NCBI GenBank assembly: GCA_943787605.1
Contig: CALSNB010000003.1
Location: 179,495 to 243,494 of the forward strand
Direction of reading: 5' to 3'
From: GCA-2697345 sp002697345
GTDB lineage: Bacteria; Pseudomonadota; Alphaproteobacteria; Rhodobacterales; Rhodobacteraceae
DNA length: 64,000 nucleotides
The position numbers were made by a program, and so were the translations under genes. Every line of letters starts with the position of its first letter. Position 1 is the stretch's first letter. The notes under the pieces are model-generated. The model was given only the letters and a program-made list of their open reading frames with translations, was not told where the DNA came from and did not search any database. Positions 54,622-63,247 of this stretch are shown piece after piece.

Positions 54622-54645
54622 TCAAGACACTACAGGTGTGTAGTG
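54622..54645 (-). terminator. hairpin after tRNA-Ser
   Basis: On the minus strand CACTACA (54645-54639) pairs with TGTAGTG (54634-54628) around CACC, just after the tRNA CCA end, followed by TCTTGATTT. Probable transcription terminator of the tRNA. Confidence 0.55.
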
Positions 54646-54733
54646 GCAGAGACGAAGGGATTCGAACCCTCGAGACCCTTCCGGGCCTACTCCCTTAGCA
54701 GGGGAGCGCCTTCGACCGCTCGGCCACGTCTCC
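54644..54733 (-). tRNA. tRNA-Ser (anticodon GCT)
   Basis: A class II tRNA of 90 nt with an encoded CCA end (54646-54644). The acceptor GGAGACG (from 54733) pairs with CGTCTCT, with one G-U pair. The anticodon stem-loop has CTCCC-CTGCTAA-GGGAG, giving anticodon GCT. The long variable arm (AGGCCCGGAAGGGTCTC) is typical of serine tRNAs, and the T loop is GGTTCGAATCC. It reads AGC and AGU codons. Confidence 0.97.
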
Positions 54734-54866
54734 ACTGACCGCTATACTAGGTTGAAGCCAAGGATAAAAGTGGATTCTTTTAGCTTATGTATCTTTAGTA
54801 TATAGTCGGATAATTTTTAAGATCGATATTGAATTTTTATCAGAAGACTTCTTTTTAAAGCAAGAC

Positions 54867-55733
54867 TTATTCTCTTTTCTTTATCTGCCATGTAGCGTAG
54901 GTAAACAACGCTAATACAACAACTGAACCTCCAACTATAGACATTAAACCAGGGTTTTCACCAATTACCCACCACAGAATTAAAGGAGCAAGACAAACCT
55001 CCAAGAGGTTTATCATAGAAACTTCCGGAGCAGGTAAATATCTTGGACCTATAGTTAATAAAGAAATAGCCACAGGTAACATAAAAACCCCTCCTAACGT
55101 CAATAATATCCACTGGTTTCCTGAAAGAGGAGAGAAATCTGCTAAAGGGTACGCAAGGGCAGCAGAAATAAAAAAAGATAAGCCAATTGCAGGTATCATA
55201 TTAATACGTCTTGCACCCCTAACAGCTACATAGAAAGCTGCTATGCAAAGTGCGTTGAAAAATGCGATAATATCTCCAAAAAAAGTTCCAGTAGCGGTTG
55301 AACCAAGCGAAACTATAAAAATACCAAAGCAAACTACGACCAAAGTAATCAACATAGAGCTTGAAGCTTTCTCTTTTAGGAAAACCCAAGATAGAGCAAC
55401 TCCCATGACCGGAGCAGTAGAATATAAGATAAGCGCGTTTGCGGCACTGGTGTGATCTAATGAAACGCAAAACAGCACCATCCCCACACCTTGAAATCCA
55501 GCAACTAATAAGCCTTTGTATCCAAGTGATCTAAATACAGATAAAGTTTTTGATCCATAAACAACAAGGCAGCAAAAGAAAACAGTAAGGCCTGCAAATA
55601 ACCCTCTCCAAAAAGCAATTGTAAATCCATCTGTAGCAGTCAATCGAAAAAGAAGCGTATCAGGAGTTAATACCAAGGTACCCAGCACAGTAATTAAAAT
55701 ACCAAATGTTCGAGGATTACTTTTTTTTAGCAT
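54867..55733 (-). CDS. EamA/DMT-family transporter
   Basis: A second drug/metabolite-type transporter, 288 residues, about ten helices in two EamA halves: FGILITVLGTLVLTPDTLLFRLTATDGFTIAFWRGLFAGL at the start, and FGDIIAFFNALCIAAFYVAVRGARRI at the start of the second half. It ends in KKRE. It is unrelated in detail to the EamA gene at 33747. It has no clear partner. Substrate unknown. Confidence 0.9.
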   Translation of the reverse strand: MLKKSNPRTFGILITVLGTLVLTPDTLLFRLTATDGFTIAFWRGLFAGLTVFFCCLVVYGSKTLSVFRSLGYKGLLVAGFQGVGMVLFCVSLDHTSAANALILYSTAPVMGVALSWVFLKEKASSSMLITLVVVCFGIFIVSLGSTATGTFFGDIIAFFNALCIAAFYVAVRGARRINMIPAIGLSFFISAALAYPLADFSPLSGNQWILLTLGGVFMLPVAISLLTIGPRYLPAPEVSMINLLEVCLAPLILWWVIGENPGLMSIVGGSVVVLALFTYATWQIKKRE

Positions 55734-55870
55734 CTTTAAATAATTACCTAATACTATCTGACTTCTAATATTAGCACTCGAATTATAAAGAGTCAGATAT
55801 ACTCTAAGTGCATAGATTCACATGAAGGTATAAAAAACTTTAAATTTAAATGGTACTATTATTGTTTGAA

Positions 55871-57028
55871 TTAATTAATTATCTTTTGGATCAGGGACTC
55901 ATCACAACCAATTTCTTGTAATATTTGTAAGGTATGTTCTCCCAATTTAGGTGGTGGCGTCTCAACTAAGTTTTCTGAAGAAATAGGGTTTCTAACAAAC
56001 CTCATTTTCTGCTTTGTAATCCCTACTTCAATCTCAGAAAAGGCGTTATACTCTTTAGAAATTAAGTTATTAGATATGCTTTCTATATTTTCAATTACAG
56101 AGCAAGGAATTGAGCTTTTAATAAGTAGATCGATCCAATAACTGGAAGGTTTTTTGCACAGATAACTACCAAGAACTTCATCTAACGCGTCCCTATTCTC
56201 CAAACGAGTCTCCGCTCCTTGAAACCGTGGATCGTTAAGTAAACTTGGAAATCCAATAGCTTTACAAAAAGGCGCCCAATCCTTTTCACTACCCAACCCT
56301 ATAACAATATCTTGATCTGCAGTTGGGTATGGTTCAAAGGGTGTTGCTGAGGGATGTCTGGACCCAATAGGGCCGGGCACAACACCCGTATTCAGATGTC
56401 GGGCAAATGCATTTTCTAAACACGCCCACTGACAGGCTAACATAGAGACGTCTAAGTGATTTATATCACTTTTAGCCTGAGCATCTCTCTCATACAGGCG
56501 TTGTAAGATACCAATAACAGCAAACATCGCTGCGGATATATCTCCAACAGAGAACCCTACGCGGGTAGGATTTCCTCCCAGTTCTCCATTGATACTCATC
56601 ATCCCACTCATAGCTTGAACGACTATGTCATATGCTGGGCGATCAGATAAACTCCCTTTCTGTCCAAAACCAGAAATAGACGCAGAAATTAATTTTGGAT
56701 TTATTGCCTTCAATTCTTGGTCACTACATCCCAAGCGATCACGAACACCAGGCCGCATATTTTCTACAAACACATCAGCTGATGCAAGAAGTTTGCGCAG
56801 CACAGCCTTTCCATCGTCTGTTTTTAAATCAAGCTTAATTGAACGCTTATTACGATTGACAGAAGCAAAATACAAACCAACTCCATCCTTAAAGGGAGGG
56901 GTAGTTCGAGAAGTGTCACCATTTGGATTTTCGACCTTTATTACATCCGCACCCAGGCTCGCCAATAGCCATGTACAAAAAGGACCAGAAAGAACACTCG
57001 TCATATCTACAACACGTATTCCCTTCAT
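55871..57028 (-). CDS. CaiB/BaiF-type (class III) CoA transferase
   Basis: Transfers CoA between carboxylic acids. The 385 residues match the family: MKGIRVVDMTSVLSGPFCTWLLASLGADVIKVENPNGDTSR, FASVNRNKRSIKLDLKTDDGKAVL, the catalytic aspartate in YDIVVQAMSGMMSINGELGGNPTRVGFSVGDI, and the HHS-like GSRHPSATPFEPYPTAD. It overlaps the enoyl-CoA hydratase gene by ATGA, which precedes it. The pair suggests degradation of a carboxylic acid via its CoA ester; the substrate is unknown. Confidence 0.92.
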   Translation of the reverse strand: MKGIRVVDMTSVLSGPFCTWLLASLGADVIKVENPNGDTSRTTPPFKDGVGLYFASVNRNKRSIKLDLKTDDGKAVLRKLLASADVFVENMRPGVRDRLGCSDQELKAINPKLISASISGFGQKGSLSDRPAYDIVVQAMSGMMSINGELGGNPTRVGFSVGDISAAMFAVIGILQRLYERDAQAKSDINHLDVSMLACQWACLENAFARHLNTGVVPGPIGSRHPSATPFEPYPTADQDIVIGLGSEKDWAPFCKAIGFPSLLNDPRFQGAETRLENRDALDEVLGSYLCKKPSSYWIDLLIKSSIPCSVIENIESISNNLISKEYNAFSEIEVGITKQKMRFVRNPISSENLVETPPPKLGEHTLQILQEIGCDESLIQKIIN

Positions 57029-57672
57029 TTCTCTGATACCATTATACGTGACTTAATTTTTACCTGATGGTTTCTATCGGAAGATTTTGCTATTTCAAAA
57101 AGCTTTTCAGATTCAGAATTAAACTCAGAAAAATCTAGTACTCTGTCAACCAAACCCCAATGCAAGGCTTCGTCTGAGTCAATAGTTTGACCACCAAGCA
57201 ATATAATTGAAGTGCGTCCTTTCCCTATAAGTGAGTACAGACTATTAACGTCATACTGTCCTGGTAACACGTTATTTTTAAAAACTGGGTATGCAAAACG
57301 GGCCTTCGGAACAGACACTCTAATGTCACACCCTAAAGCTAACGATAGGCCACCCCCCATACAATGGCCATTTAACAAGGCAACCGTCATAACAGGAATT
57401 TTTCTAAGACTCTCTGCCATTCTACTCCAACCATCCGGAGTATCATCACCACCAGTAACAAGTTCCGAAAGATCAGCGCCGGCGCAGAATACTCTATCCC
57501 CAGCTCCCGTGACCACAACTCCCAAGAGATTATCATCTGCGGCCGCCCGGTTAAAAATAACTGCTAACTCATCCAACATTTCATTAGTCAGTGAATTTGC
57601 TTTCTGGGGGCGATTAACAGTAACTGTTAAAATATTCTTATCTCTACGTTGAAGTATAAGGTTATCAGCCAT
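57025..57672 (-). CDS. enoyl-CoA hydratase/isomerase family protein, short C-terminus
   Basis: A crotonase-fold protein of 215 residues. The oxyanion-hole segments are RVFCAGADLSEL (near residue 61) and GHCMGGGLSLALGCDIRV (about 103). Most family members are about 255-265 residues; the C-terminal trimerisation region here is truncated to about 40 residues after the LVDRV segment, but the sequence is intact and overlaps the CoA transferase start, so this is probably its true form. The catalytic glutamate position (usually near PE) reads PGQYDVNS, so the activity may not be hydration. Confidence 0.85.
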   Translation of the reverse strand: MADNLILQRRDKNILTVTVNRPQKANSLTNEMLDELAVIFNRAAADDNLLGVVVTGAGDRVFCAGADLSELVTGGDDTPDGWSRMAESLRKIPVMTVALLNGHCMGGGLSLALGCDIRVSVPKARFAYPVFKNNVLPGQYDVNSLYSLIGKGRTSIILLGGQTIDSDEALHWGLVDRVLDFSEFNSESEKLFEIAKSSDRNHQVKIKSRIMVSEK

Positions 57673-57722
57673 TTCTATCTCCTTAAAAAAATAACCATAA
57701 AAGATAGCAAAGAGAATTCAAA

Positions 57723-58418
57723 TCACTTTTCTTTAAAAAGATTATCTAGGAATTTATAGAACCACTTCGCTTGTGTAGCGTCACTCTTGTACATCAATCT
57801 CGTTTGATCTTCCGAAGTCTGTTGTCCAATATACCTTGACCAATCCTCCTTTTGCCACCTTCGAAAACCTTCGATCGTAACTTCAGGATGAAACTGTAAT
57901 CCATACACTTTCTCTCCATACTTAAATGCTTGATTTGGAAACAACTTACTACCAGCCAATCTAATTGCTCCTGCAGGAATACCAAAAGTGTGGGAATGTG
58001 CCTGCGTAACAAAAAGAGGTTCTTGCAGAAAACCACAAGCGAGTGCTTCTGGTGTAGGCTCTACTTGATAATAACCAAATTCACTCGCTTTACTATCAAG
58101 AGGACCAACCTTGGCTCCTAGGTGGTAGGCTATTTGTTGGGCACCCTGACAAATTCCTAACATAGGTACATCAGCAGTTAAACAGTCCCTAATCCACCGA
58201 TATTCATCCTCAAGGAACAGAAATTCTTTTGTATCGAACACATTATATTGACCACCATAAAGAACAGTTCCAATCACTGATTCATCTATGTCTTCAATAA
58301 GCTCTCCCTTAAAAGGTTTACATATTTTGACATCTAAACTGTTAACACAGGCCCAACTAGAAACTCTGTCATCTGTTGGACCATCTCCATGCTTTATTAG
58401 AATTAATTTTTTTCTCAC
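57723..58418 (-). CDS. class I glutamine amidotransferase domain protein
   Basis: A stand-alone GATase of 231 residues. The nucleophile elbow is LGICQGAQQIAYHLGA (cysteine in GICQG) and the histidine and glutamate of the triad are in LQFHPEVT. Related to the GMP-synthase amidotransferase-like group (YfeJ/GuaA-type). It could release ammonia for a partner enzyme, or act as a gamma-glutamyl hydrolase. It follows the hydratase on the same strand, but with a gap of 50 bp. Substrate unknown. Confidence 0.85.
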   Translation of the reverse strand: MRKKLILIKHGDGPTDDRVSSWACVNSLDVKICKPFKGELIEDIDESVIGTVLYGGQYNVFDTKEFLFLEDEYRWIRDCLTADVPMLGICQGAQQIAYHLGAKVGPLDSKASEFGYYQVEPTPEALACGFLQEPLFVTQAHSHTFGIPAGAIRLAGSKLFPNQAFKYGEKVYGLQFHPEVTIEGFRRWQKEDWSRYIGQQTSEDQTRLMYKSDATQAKWFYKFLDNLFKEK

Positions 58419-58459
58419 CTAGACCTCCCAGATATAACTTCTACGATTCAAATTATAGT

Positions 58460-59557
58460 TTAAGCATTAAACAGAAAGTGTAAAACGTCTCCATCTTTGA
58501 CAGTATAACTTTTCCCCTCAACTCTCATTTTACCAGCTTCCTTTGCCTTTTGTTCACCATTAAACGAAACAAAATCATTAAAAGCGATAGTTTCAGCACG
58601 AATGAAACCCCTTTCAAAGTCACCGTGGATTACACCAGCTGCCTGTGGTGCTAACGTACCATGCTTAACTGTCCAAGCCCTGGCTTCTTTTGGGCCTACA
58701 GTAAAGTAAGTTTCTAATTGCAATAAATCATACCCTGCTCTAATTAATCTGTCCAAGCCTGCTTCATCTAAACCCATTTCATTTAAAAATAACTCTGCCT
58801 CATCTTGATCTAATTGACTAATTTCTTCTTCAATTTGAGCGCTAATTATAACTACCCCAGAGTTTTGTTTCTCAGCCATTTCAAACACTTTTTGAGTAAA
58901 GGAGTTCCCACTCGAAGCACTGTCTTCACCAACGTTACAAACAAATAGAATAGGTTTTGCTGTCAGCAACTGAAGCATTGCCCAGGTTTTTAGGTCATCT
59001 TCATCTACCAAAACAGTTCTAGCTGGAAACCCATCCTCCAACGCCACTAAGGCGGCTTTTAAAAGTCGTTCTTGCTGAATTGCTTCTTTATCACCACCTC
59101 TAACTTTACGGATTAAGCCTTGAAGGCGTTTCTCGATACTTTCAATATCAGCTAACATTAATTCTGTTTCAATAGTCTCCGCATCTGAAACTGGATCGAT
59201 ACGGTCGCTTACATGGGTAACATCATCATCCTCGAAACAACGTAGTACATGTGCAATTGCATCGACCTCACGAATGTTTGCTAAAAATTGATTGCCCAAA
59301 CCTTCTCCTTTTGAAGCACCCTTAACTAAGCCTGCTATATCTACGAACGTCATACGGGTTGGAATAATTTGTTTCGACTCAGCTATCTTTGCCAACTCAT
59401 CTAGACGTCTGTCGGGAACACCAACCTCTCCGATGTTTGGTTCGATAGTACAAAAGGGAAAGTTAGCAGCTTGAGCCGCTGCCGTTTTAGTCAGTGCATT
59501 AAACAATGTTGATTTCCCAACATTAGGCAATCCAACAATACCCATTTTAAATCCCAT
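58460..59557 (-). CDS. ychF: redox-regulated ATPase YchF (OLA1 family)
   Basis: A TRAFAC P-loop protein that prefers ATP over GTP and binds ribosomes. 365 residues with GIVGLPNVGKSTLFNAL at the N-terminus, DIAGLVKGASKGEGLGNQFLANIREVDAI, the nucleotide-specificity motif NVGED in place of NKxD, and a C-terminal TGS domain (GKSYTVKDGDVLHFLFNA). All expected. Confidence 0.97.
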   Translation of the reverse strand: MGFKMGIVGLPNVGKSTLFNALTKTAAAQAANFPFCTIEPNIGEVGVPDRRLDELAKIAESKQIIPTRMTFVDIAGLVKGASKGEGLGNQFLANIREVDAIAHVLRCFEDDDVTHVSDRIDPVSDAETIETELMLADIESIEKRLQGLIRKVRGGDKEAIQQERLLKAALVALEDGFPARTVLVDEDDLKTWAMLQLLTAKPILFVCNVGEDSASSGNSFTQKVFEMAEKQNSGVVIISAQIEEEISQLDQDEAELFLNEMGLDEAGLDRLIRAGYDLLQLETYFTVGPKEARAWTVKHGTLAPQAAGVIHGDFERGFIRAETIAFNDFVSFNGEQKAKEAGKMRVEGKSYTVKDGDVLHFLFNA

Positions 59558-59686
59558 TTTTTTTCCTTAAAATTAATATAATTTTGTTGGATTTACGTTC
59601 TTGATACACATAACGTCAAGGAGAGCATTGATTCTTACTGCAATATTAGTGCAAACTTTCAATATAAAATCAAAAAGGTAACATAA

Positions 59687-60478
59687 ATGGCCCGTATAGA
59701 CGACACTTTTTCAACTTTAAGAGCTAATAGAAAAAAAGCATTCGTTGCCTATATTATGGCAGGTGATCCAGATTATAATGAATCCAAGGAGCTGCTCATG
59801 GGACTACCTGAAGCAGGTGTAGACATAATTGAACTTGGCTTACCTTTTACAGACCCAATGGCTGATGGTCCAACAATCCAGCTAGCGGGTCAACGAGCTT
59901 TAAATTCAGGACAAAGTCTTGAGAAAACTCTGCAAATGGTGCAGGATTTTAGAAGTGAAAATAACGTCACCCCAATAATCATAATGGGTTACTATAACCC
60001 TATTTATTCTTATGGCGTTGATAAGTTTTTATCTAAAGCAAAGCTGGTAGGCGTTGATGGGCTTATTATTGTAGACCTTCCTCCTGAAGAAGATAGTGAA
60101 CTATGCATTCCAGCTAAAAATATAGGGCTTAATTTTATTCGGTTAGCAACACCGACCACAGATGAAAATAGGCTTCCTGCAGTCCTAAAAAATACATCAG
60201 GGTTTGTTTACTATGTTTCAATAACTGGCATAACTGGTGTGGCCAATGCAAGTTCTGCAAATGTTTCTCCAGAAATTTCTCGAATTAAAAACAAGACAGA
60301 TCTACCTGTGGTGGTTGGTTTTGGAATTAAAACTCCCGAAGCGGCATTAGAAATGGCAAAAGTAGCAGATGGCGTTGTGGTTGGCTCGGCTATAGTAGAA
60401 AAAATTGCACAAGGCGAATCAAACAAAAGCGTATTAGCCTTTGTTAAATCACTGGCTGAGGGTGTTCATGAAGCTTAA
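59687..60478 (+). CDS. trpA: tryptophan synthase alpha subunit
   Basis: Cleaves indole-3-glycerol phosphate to indole and glyceraldehyde 3-phosphate. TIM-barrel protein of 263 residues with the catalytic glutamate in DIIELGLPFTDPMADGP and aspartate in GLIIVDLPPEE, and the phosphate-binding PVVVGFGIKTPEAAL and VVGSAIVEKI. trpB is not adjacent in the window. AAAGGTAACATA precedes the ATG. Confidence 0.97.
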   Translation: MARIDDTFSTLRANRKKAFVAYIMAGDPDYNESKELLMGLPEAGVDIIELGLPFTDPMADGPTIQLAGQRALNSGQSLEKTLQMVQDFRSENNVTPIIIMGYYNPIYSYGVDKFLSKAKLVGVDGLIIVDLPPEEDSELCIPAKNIGLNFIRLATPTTDENRLPAVLKNTSGFVYYVSITGITGVANASSANVSPEISRIKNKTDLPVVVGFGIKTPEAALEMAKVADGVVVGSAIVEKIAQGESNKSVLAFVKSLAEGVHEA

Positions 60479-60535
60479 CTACAAAAATATTTCGTTCCAG
60501 TATAGCTAATAATCGTTTATTAAAGGTTACCCCAC

Positions 60536-61700
60536 ATGACTGTAATAACTGAAATAACAGATCTTAAGAGAATTTACAAAAATCGTGTCCCAAAAATGTT
60601 TTACGATTATTGTGAAACTGGAAGTTGGACGGAACAAACTTTTCACGAAAATTCAACAGACTTTGAAAAAATACGGTTAAGACAGCGCGTAGCAGTTGAT
60701 ATGGAAGGTCGATCGACTGCATCCAAAATGGTTGGAAGAGATGTGACGATGCCAGTAGCCTTAGCTCCTGTAGGTCTTACGGGAATGCAACACGCAAACG
60801 GAGAAATACTTGCTGCCAAAGCAGCCGAATCTTTCGGTGTTCCCTTTACTTTATCAACGATGTCAATCTGCTCTATTGAGGATGTAGCCGAACACACATC
60901 AGTCCCCTTTTGGTTTCAACTATATGTAATGCGTGATGAAGAGTTTATTACAAATCTTATAGATAGAGCAAAACGAGCAAATTGCGAAGCATTACTACTT
61001 ACACTAGATCTTCAAATTTTAGGTCAAAGGCATAAAGACCTTAAGAATGGTTTATCAATACCTCCAAAATTAAACCCTACTGTTTTAATGGATTTGATGA
61101 CAAAATGGACTTGGGCCATAAAAATGTTAGGAGCAAAACGTCGAACTTTTGGAAATATTGTTGGCCACGCTAAAAGTGTAAATGATATCTCTAGTCTAGC
61201 AAGCTGGACCAGTGAACAATTTGACCCAAAGTTAGACTGGGACACCGTCAAACAATACAGGAAACAGTGGGATGGAAAGTTTATCCTTAAAGGGATTCTT
61301 GGATGCTGAAGATGCAAAGAAAGCCTTAGAAATAGGAGCGGATGCGATTATTGTATCCAATCACGGTGGAAGACAGCTAGATGGCGCATTAAGTTCCATC
61401 CGTGTACTTCCAGAAATACTAGACGCTGTTGGTGACAAAATGGAGGTTCATTTAGACAGCGGGATTAGGTCTGGTCAAGATGTTCTTAAAGCCCTAGCCC
61501 TGGGTGCAACTGGGACATATATAGGGCGGGCGTATATATATGGTCTTGGAGCTCTCGGCCAACTAGGTGTGGAAACTGCTTTATCAATCATTCAGAAGGA
61601 ATTGGATACCACTATGGCATTATGTGGAGAAAAAAATATCCATTCTTTAAATAGATCAAACCTCCTTATTCCAAATGAGTTTTTTAATAAGTACTCGTGA
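60536..61700 (+). pseudogene. lldD: FMN-dependent L-lactate (alpha-hydroxy-acid) dehydrogenase, one frameshift
   Basis: Oxidises L-lactate (or a related 2-hydroxy acid). The first frame has YCETGSWTEQTFHENSTDFEKIRLRQRV, MPVALAPVGLTGMQHANGE, and STMSICSIEDVAEHTSVPFWFQLYV, through WDGKFILKGIL, then a stop. One extra G at 61301-61302 shifts the frame; the rest continues DAEDAKKALEIGADAIIVSNHGGRQLDGALSS, with the catalytic His/Arg, and RSGQDVLKALALGATGTYIGRAY. Repaired length is about 388 residues. No second lesion is present. Confidence 0.9.
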
Positions 61701-61733
61701 ATTTTTAATAAATAATATCAAAAAAGGATAAAA

Positions 61734-62309
61734 ATGCCTATAAAAACTATACTATTCTTACTACTTATTTCCCCATCGATTACATTAGCACACTCACCAA
61801 TCATAACCAAAAACAATCAAGTAATGACAAAAAGTAATCCCTTTGTTATCTCCAAACCCGAACACTCAAAGGCCATTTTTTCTGAACTAAATGGATCAGA
61901 GCATTATTATAAAATTGAAAGTGATATTCCCTTCAATTTTTATGCTGGAATTACTGTACCAAAACTTGAAACCTGTGATCAACAAAATTACTTTTCCTTC
62001 AAGGTACTTGGAGCTGACTTTAAAGAAATAGATGGTAGAGATGGCGAAAGCTTTGATTGGTGGGCTTGGTATGAAAAATACGGTAAGTCATGGTACTGGG
62101 TGGGACCCGAAATTGGCGAAAACTTTGCTTCTAATAGAACATATAACCCCGGCACATATTATGTTAAAGTATTCAATCAAACAAATACTGGGAAATACGC
62201 GTTAGCAGTCGGTGATATAGAAAAATTTGGATTGGCATCAATTCCAAAGTTATTATTAACGGTTAGAAAATTAAAAAAGGTTTTCTGGGCAGAAAGTAAT
62301 TGTAGATAG
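61734..62309 (+). CDS. secreted protein of unknown function (191 aa)
   Basis: A signal peptide covers about residues 1-19 (MPIKTILFLLLISPSITLA). The mature part has an aromatic segment SFDWWAWYEKYGKSWYWVG around residues 104-122 and a late region of predicted strands (YNPGTYYVKVFNQTNTGKYALAVGD) that looks like an Ig-like or PPC-type beta sandwich. It has two cysteines far apart (near 67 and 190). I recognise no family. It ends in a basic stretch SIPKLLLTVRKLKKVFW. GGATAAAA precedes the ATG. Confidence 0.75.
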   Translation: MPIKTILFLLLISPSITLAHSPIITKNNQVMTKSNPFVISKPEHSKAIFSELNGSEHYYKIESDIPFNFYAGITVPKLETCDQQNYFSFKVLGADFKEIDGRDGESFDWWAWYEKYGKSWYWVGPEIGENFASNRTYNPGTYYVKVFNQTNTGKYALAVGDIEKFGLASIPKLLLTVRKLKKVFWAESNCR

Positions 62310-62429
62310 CTAAATGTCGTTCTGATTGTTATCTCAATATCATGTGGTGCTAGGGTAATTAAATAAAAATTAATTCTTTACCATTATATAAAATAAAAGC
62401 TTTCCAAACTAAAAATACTTAATTATACG

Positions 62430-62488
62430 CTTGGTTTCACGCGGCTCTACACCCTTGGAGGAGACCGCATAATTATTGGAGAATGAAA
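62430..62488 (+). promoter_or_regulatory. candidate structured leader of rplY
   Basis: GCGG (62441-62444) pairs with CCGC (62465-62468), and CTC (62445-62447) pairs with GAG (62461-62463), leaving a loop that contains CCCTTGGAG. It is a GC-rich island just before the rplY ribosome-binding site (GGAG, 62478-62481). A ribosomal protein autoregulatory leader is possible; I cannot assign it to a known family. Confidence 0.35.
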
Positions 62489-63154
62489 ATGGCTGATGAG
62501 ACACCAAATCTTATCGCCGAGGCACGTTCGAGGACAGGCAAGGGGGCCGCTCGATCAGCACGCCGTAATGGTATGGTGCCCGGTGTAGTTTACGGTGGAG
62601 GAGTAGATCCACTACCTATAAATATCCCTTACAATATACTATTAAGAAAACTAAAAGCAGGGCGTTTTCTATCAACGCTATTCGACTTAAAAGTTGAAGG
62701 TCACGATGATGTTCGTGTGATATGTCGAAACGTACAAAGAAACGTTGTCAAAGACTTACCGACTCATGTTGACTTCATGCGGTTAAAAAGAGACACGCGA
62801 ATAAACTTATTTATTCAGGTTAATTTTACTGGCGAAGATGTTTGTCTAGGCTTAAAACGCGGTGGTGTCTTGACTGTTATACGCCCAGAAGTCGAATTAA
62901 TGGTTACAGCTGGTGAGATACCTGAAAGCATCGAAGTTGATCTTTCAAACTTATCGGTAGGTGATGCTGTAACGATTTCCTCTGTAACATTACCTTCTGG
63001 AACAAAAGCGATAATTGATCGTGACTTTGTTATCGCTACTATTCAGGCTCCATCAAGTCTAAAATCATCAGGAGCAGATGATGATGATGATGATGCCGAA
63101 GTAGTGGAAGGCTCTGAGGAATCGGATGATAAAGCCGAAGGTGCAGAAGATTAA
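62489..63154 (+). CDS. rplY: 50S ribosomal protein L25 (general stress protein Ctc type)
   Basis: Binds 5S rRNA. The two-domain Ctc-type protein has the L25 N-terminal domain (LIAEARSRTGKGAARSARRNGMVPGVVYGGG) and a beta domain (VHVDFMRLKRDTRI through SIEVDLSNLSVGDAVTISSV), with an acidic tail of Asp and Glu. The ATG at 62489 is preferred over the one at 62483, because GGAG is 7 bp upstream. Length is 221 residues. Confidence 0.96.
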   Translation: MADETPNLIAEARSRTGKGAARSARRNGMVPGVVYGGGVDPLPINIPYNILLRKLKAGRFLSTLFDLKVEGHDDVRVICRNVQRNVVKDLPTHVDFMRLKRDTRINLFIQVNFTGEDVCLGLKRGGVLTVIRPEVELMVTAGEIPESIEVDLSNLSVGDAVTISSVTLPSGTKAIIDRDFVIATIQAPSSLKSSGADDDDDDAEVVEGSEESDDKAEGAED

Positions 63155-63166
63155 TCTTTTAAAAAC

Positions 63167-63202
63167 TTACCAAATGCATAGTAAAAAATATGCGTTTGGT
63201 AA
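63167..63202 (+). repeat. long hairpin between rplY and pth
   Basis: TTACCAAATGCATA (63167-63180) pairs with TATGCGTTTGGTAA (63189-63202), a 14-bp stem with one G-U pair and an 8-nt loop GTAAAAAA. There is no T run after it, so it is more likely an RNA-processing or stability element than an intrinsic terminator. Confidence 0.6.
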
Positions 63203-63247
63203 AAGTTGATCTATTAAATCGCACTAATTTCAGGTAAGTAAAGTCTC

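Larger units (their letters stand above)
54178..54643. other. long non-coding-like region beside tRNA-Ser
   Basis: A 466-bp stretch without a recognised gene. It holds a candidate small ORF (54305-54412), a CCCCA/TGGGG hairpin with a T run inside that ORF (54356-54376), and the tRNA terminator at the right end. On the minus strand a 61-codon frame (54387-54572) shows no recognisable domain, and I do not call it. A TTGTTA (54204-54209), 17-bp spacer and CATATT (54227-54232) could be a weak plus-strand promoter. I see no duplicated tRNA end that would mark an attachment site. Confidence 0.4.

Noticed and set aside
54178..54733. Integration site beside tRNA-Ser
   Set aside because: No repeat of the tRNA 3' end and no integrase, phage or plasmid gene nearby.
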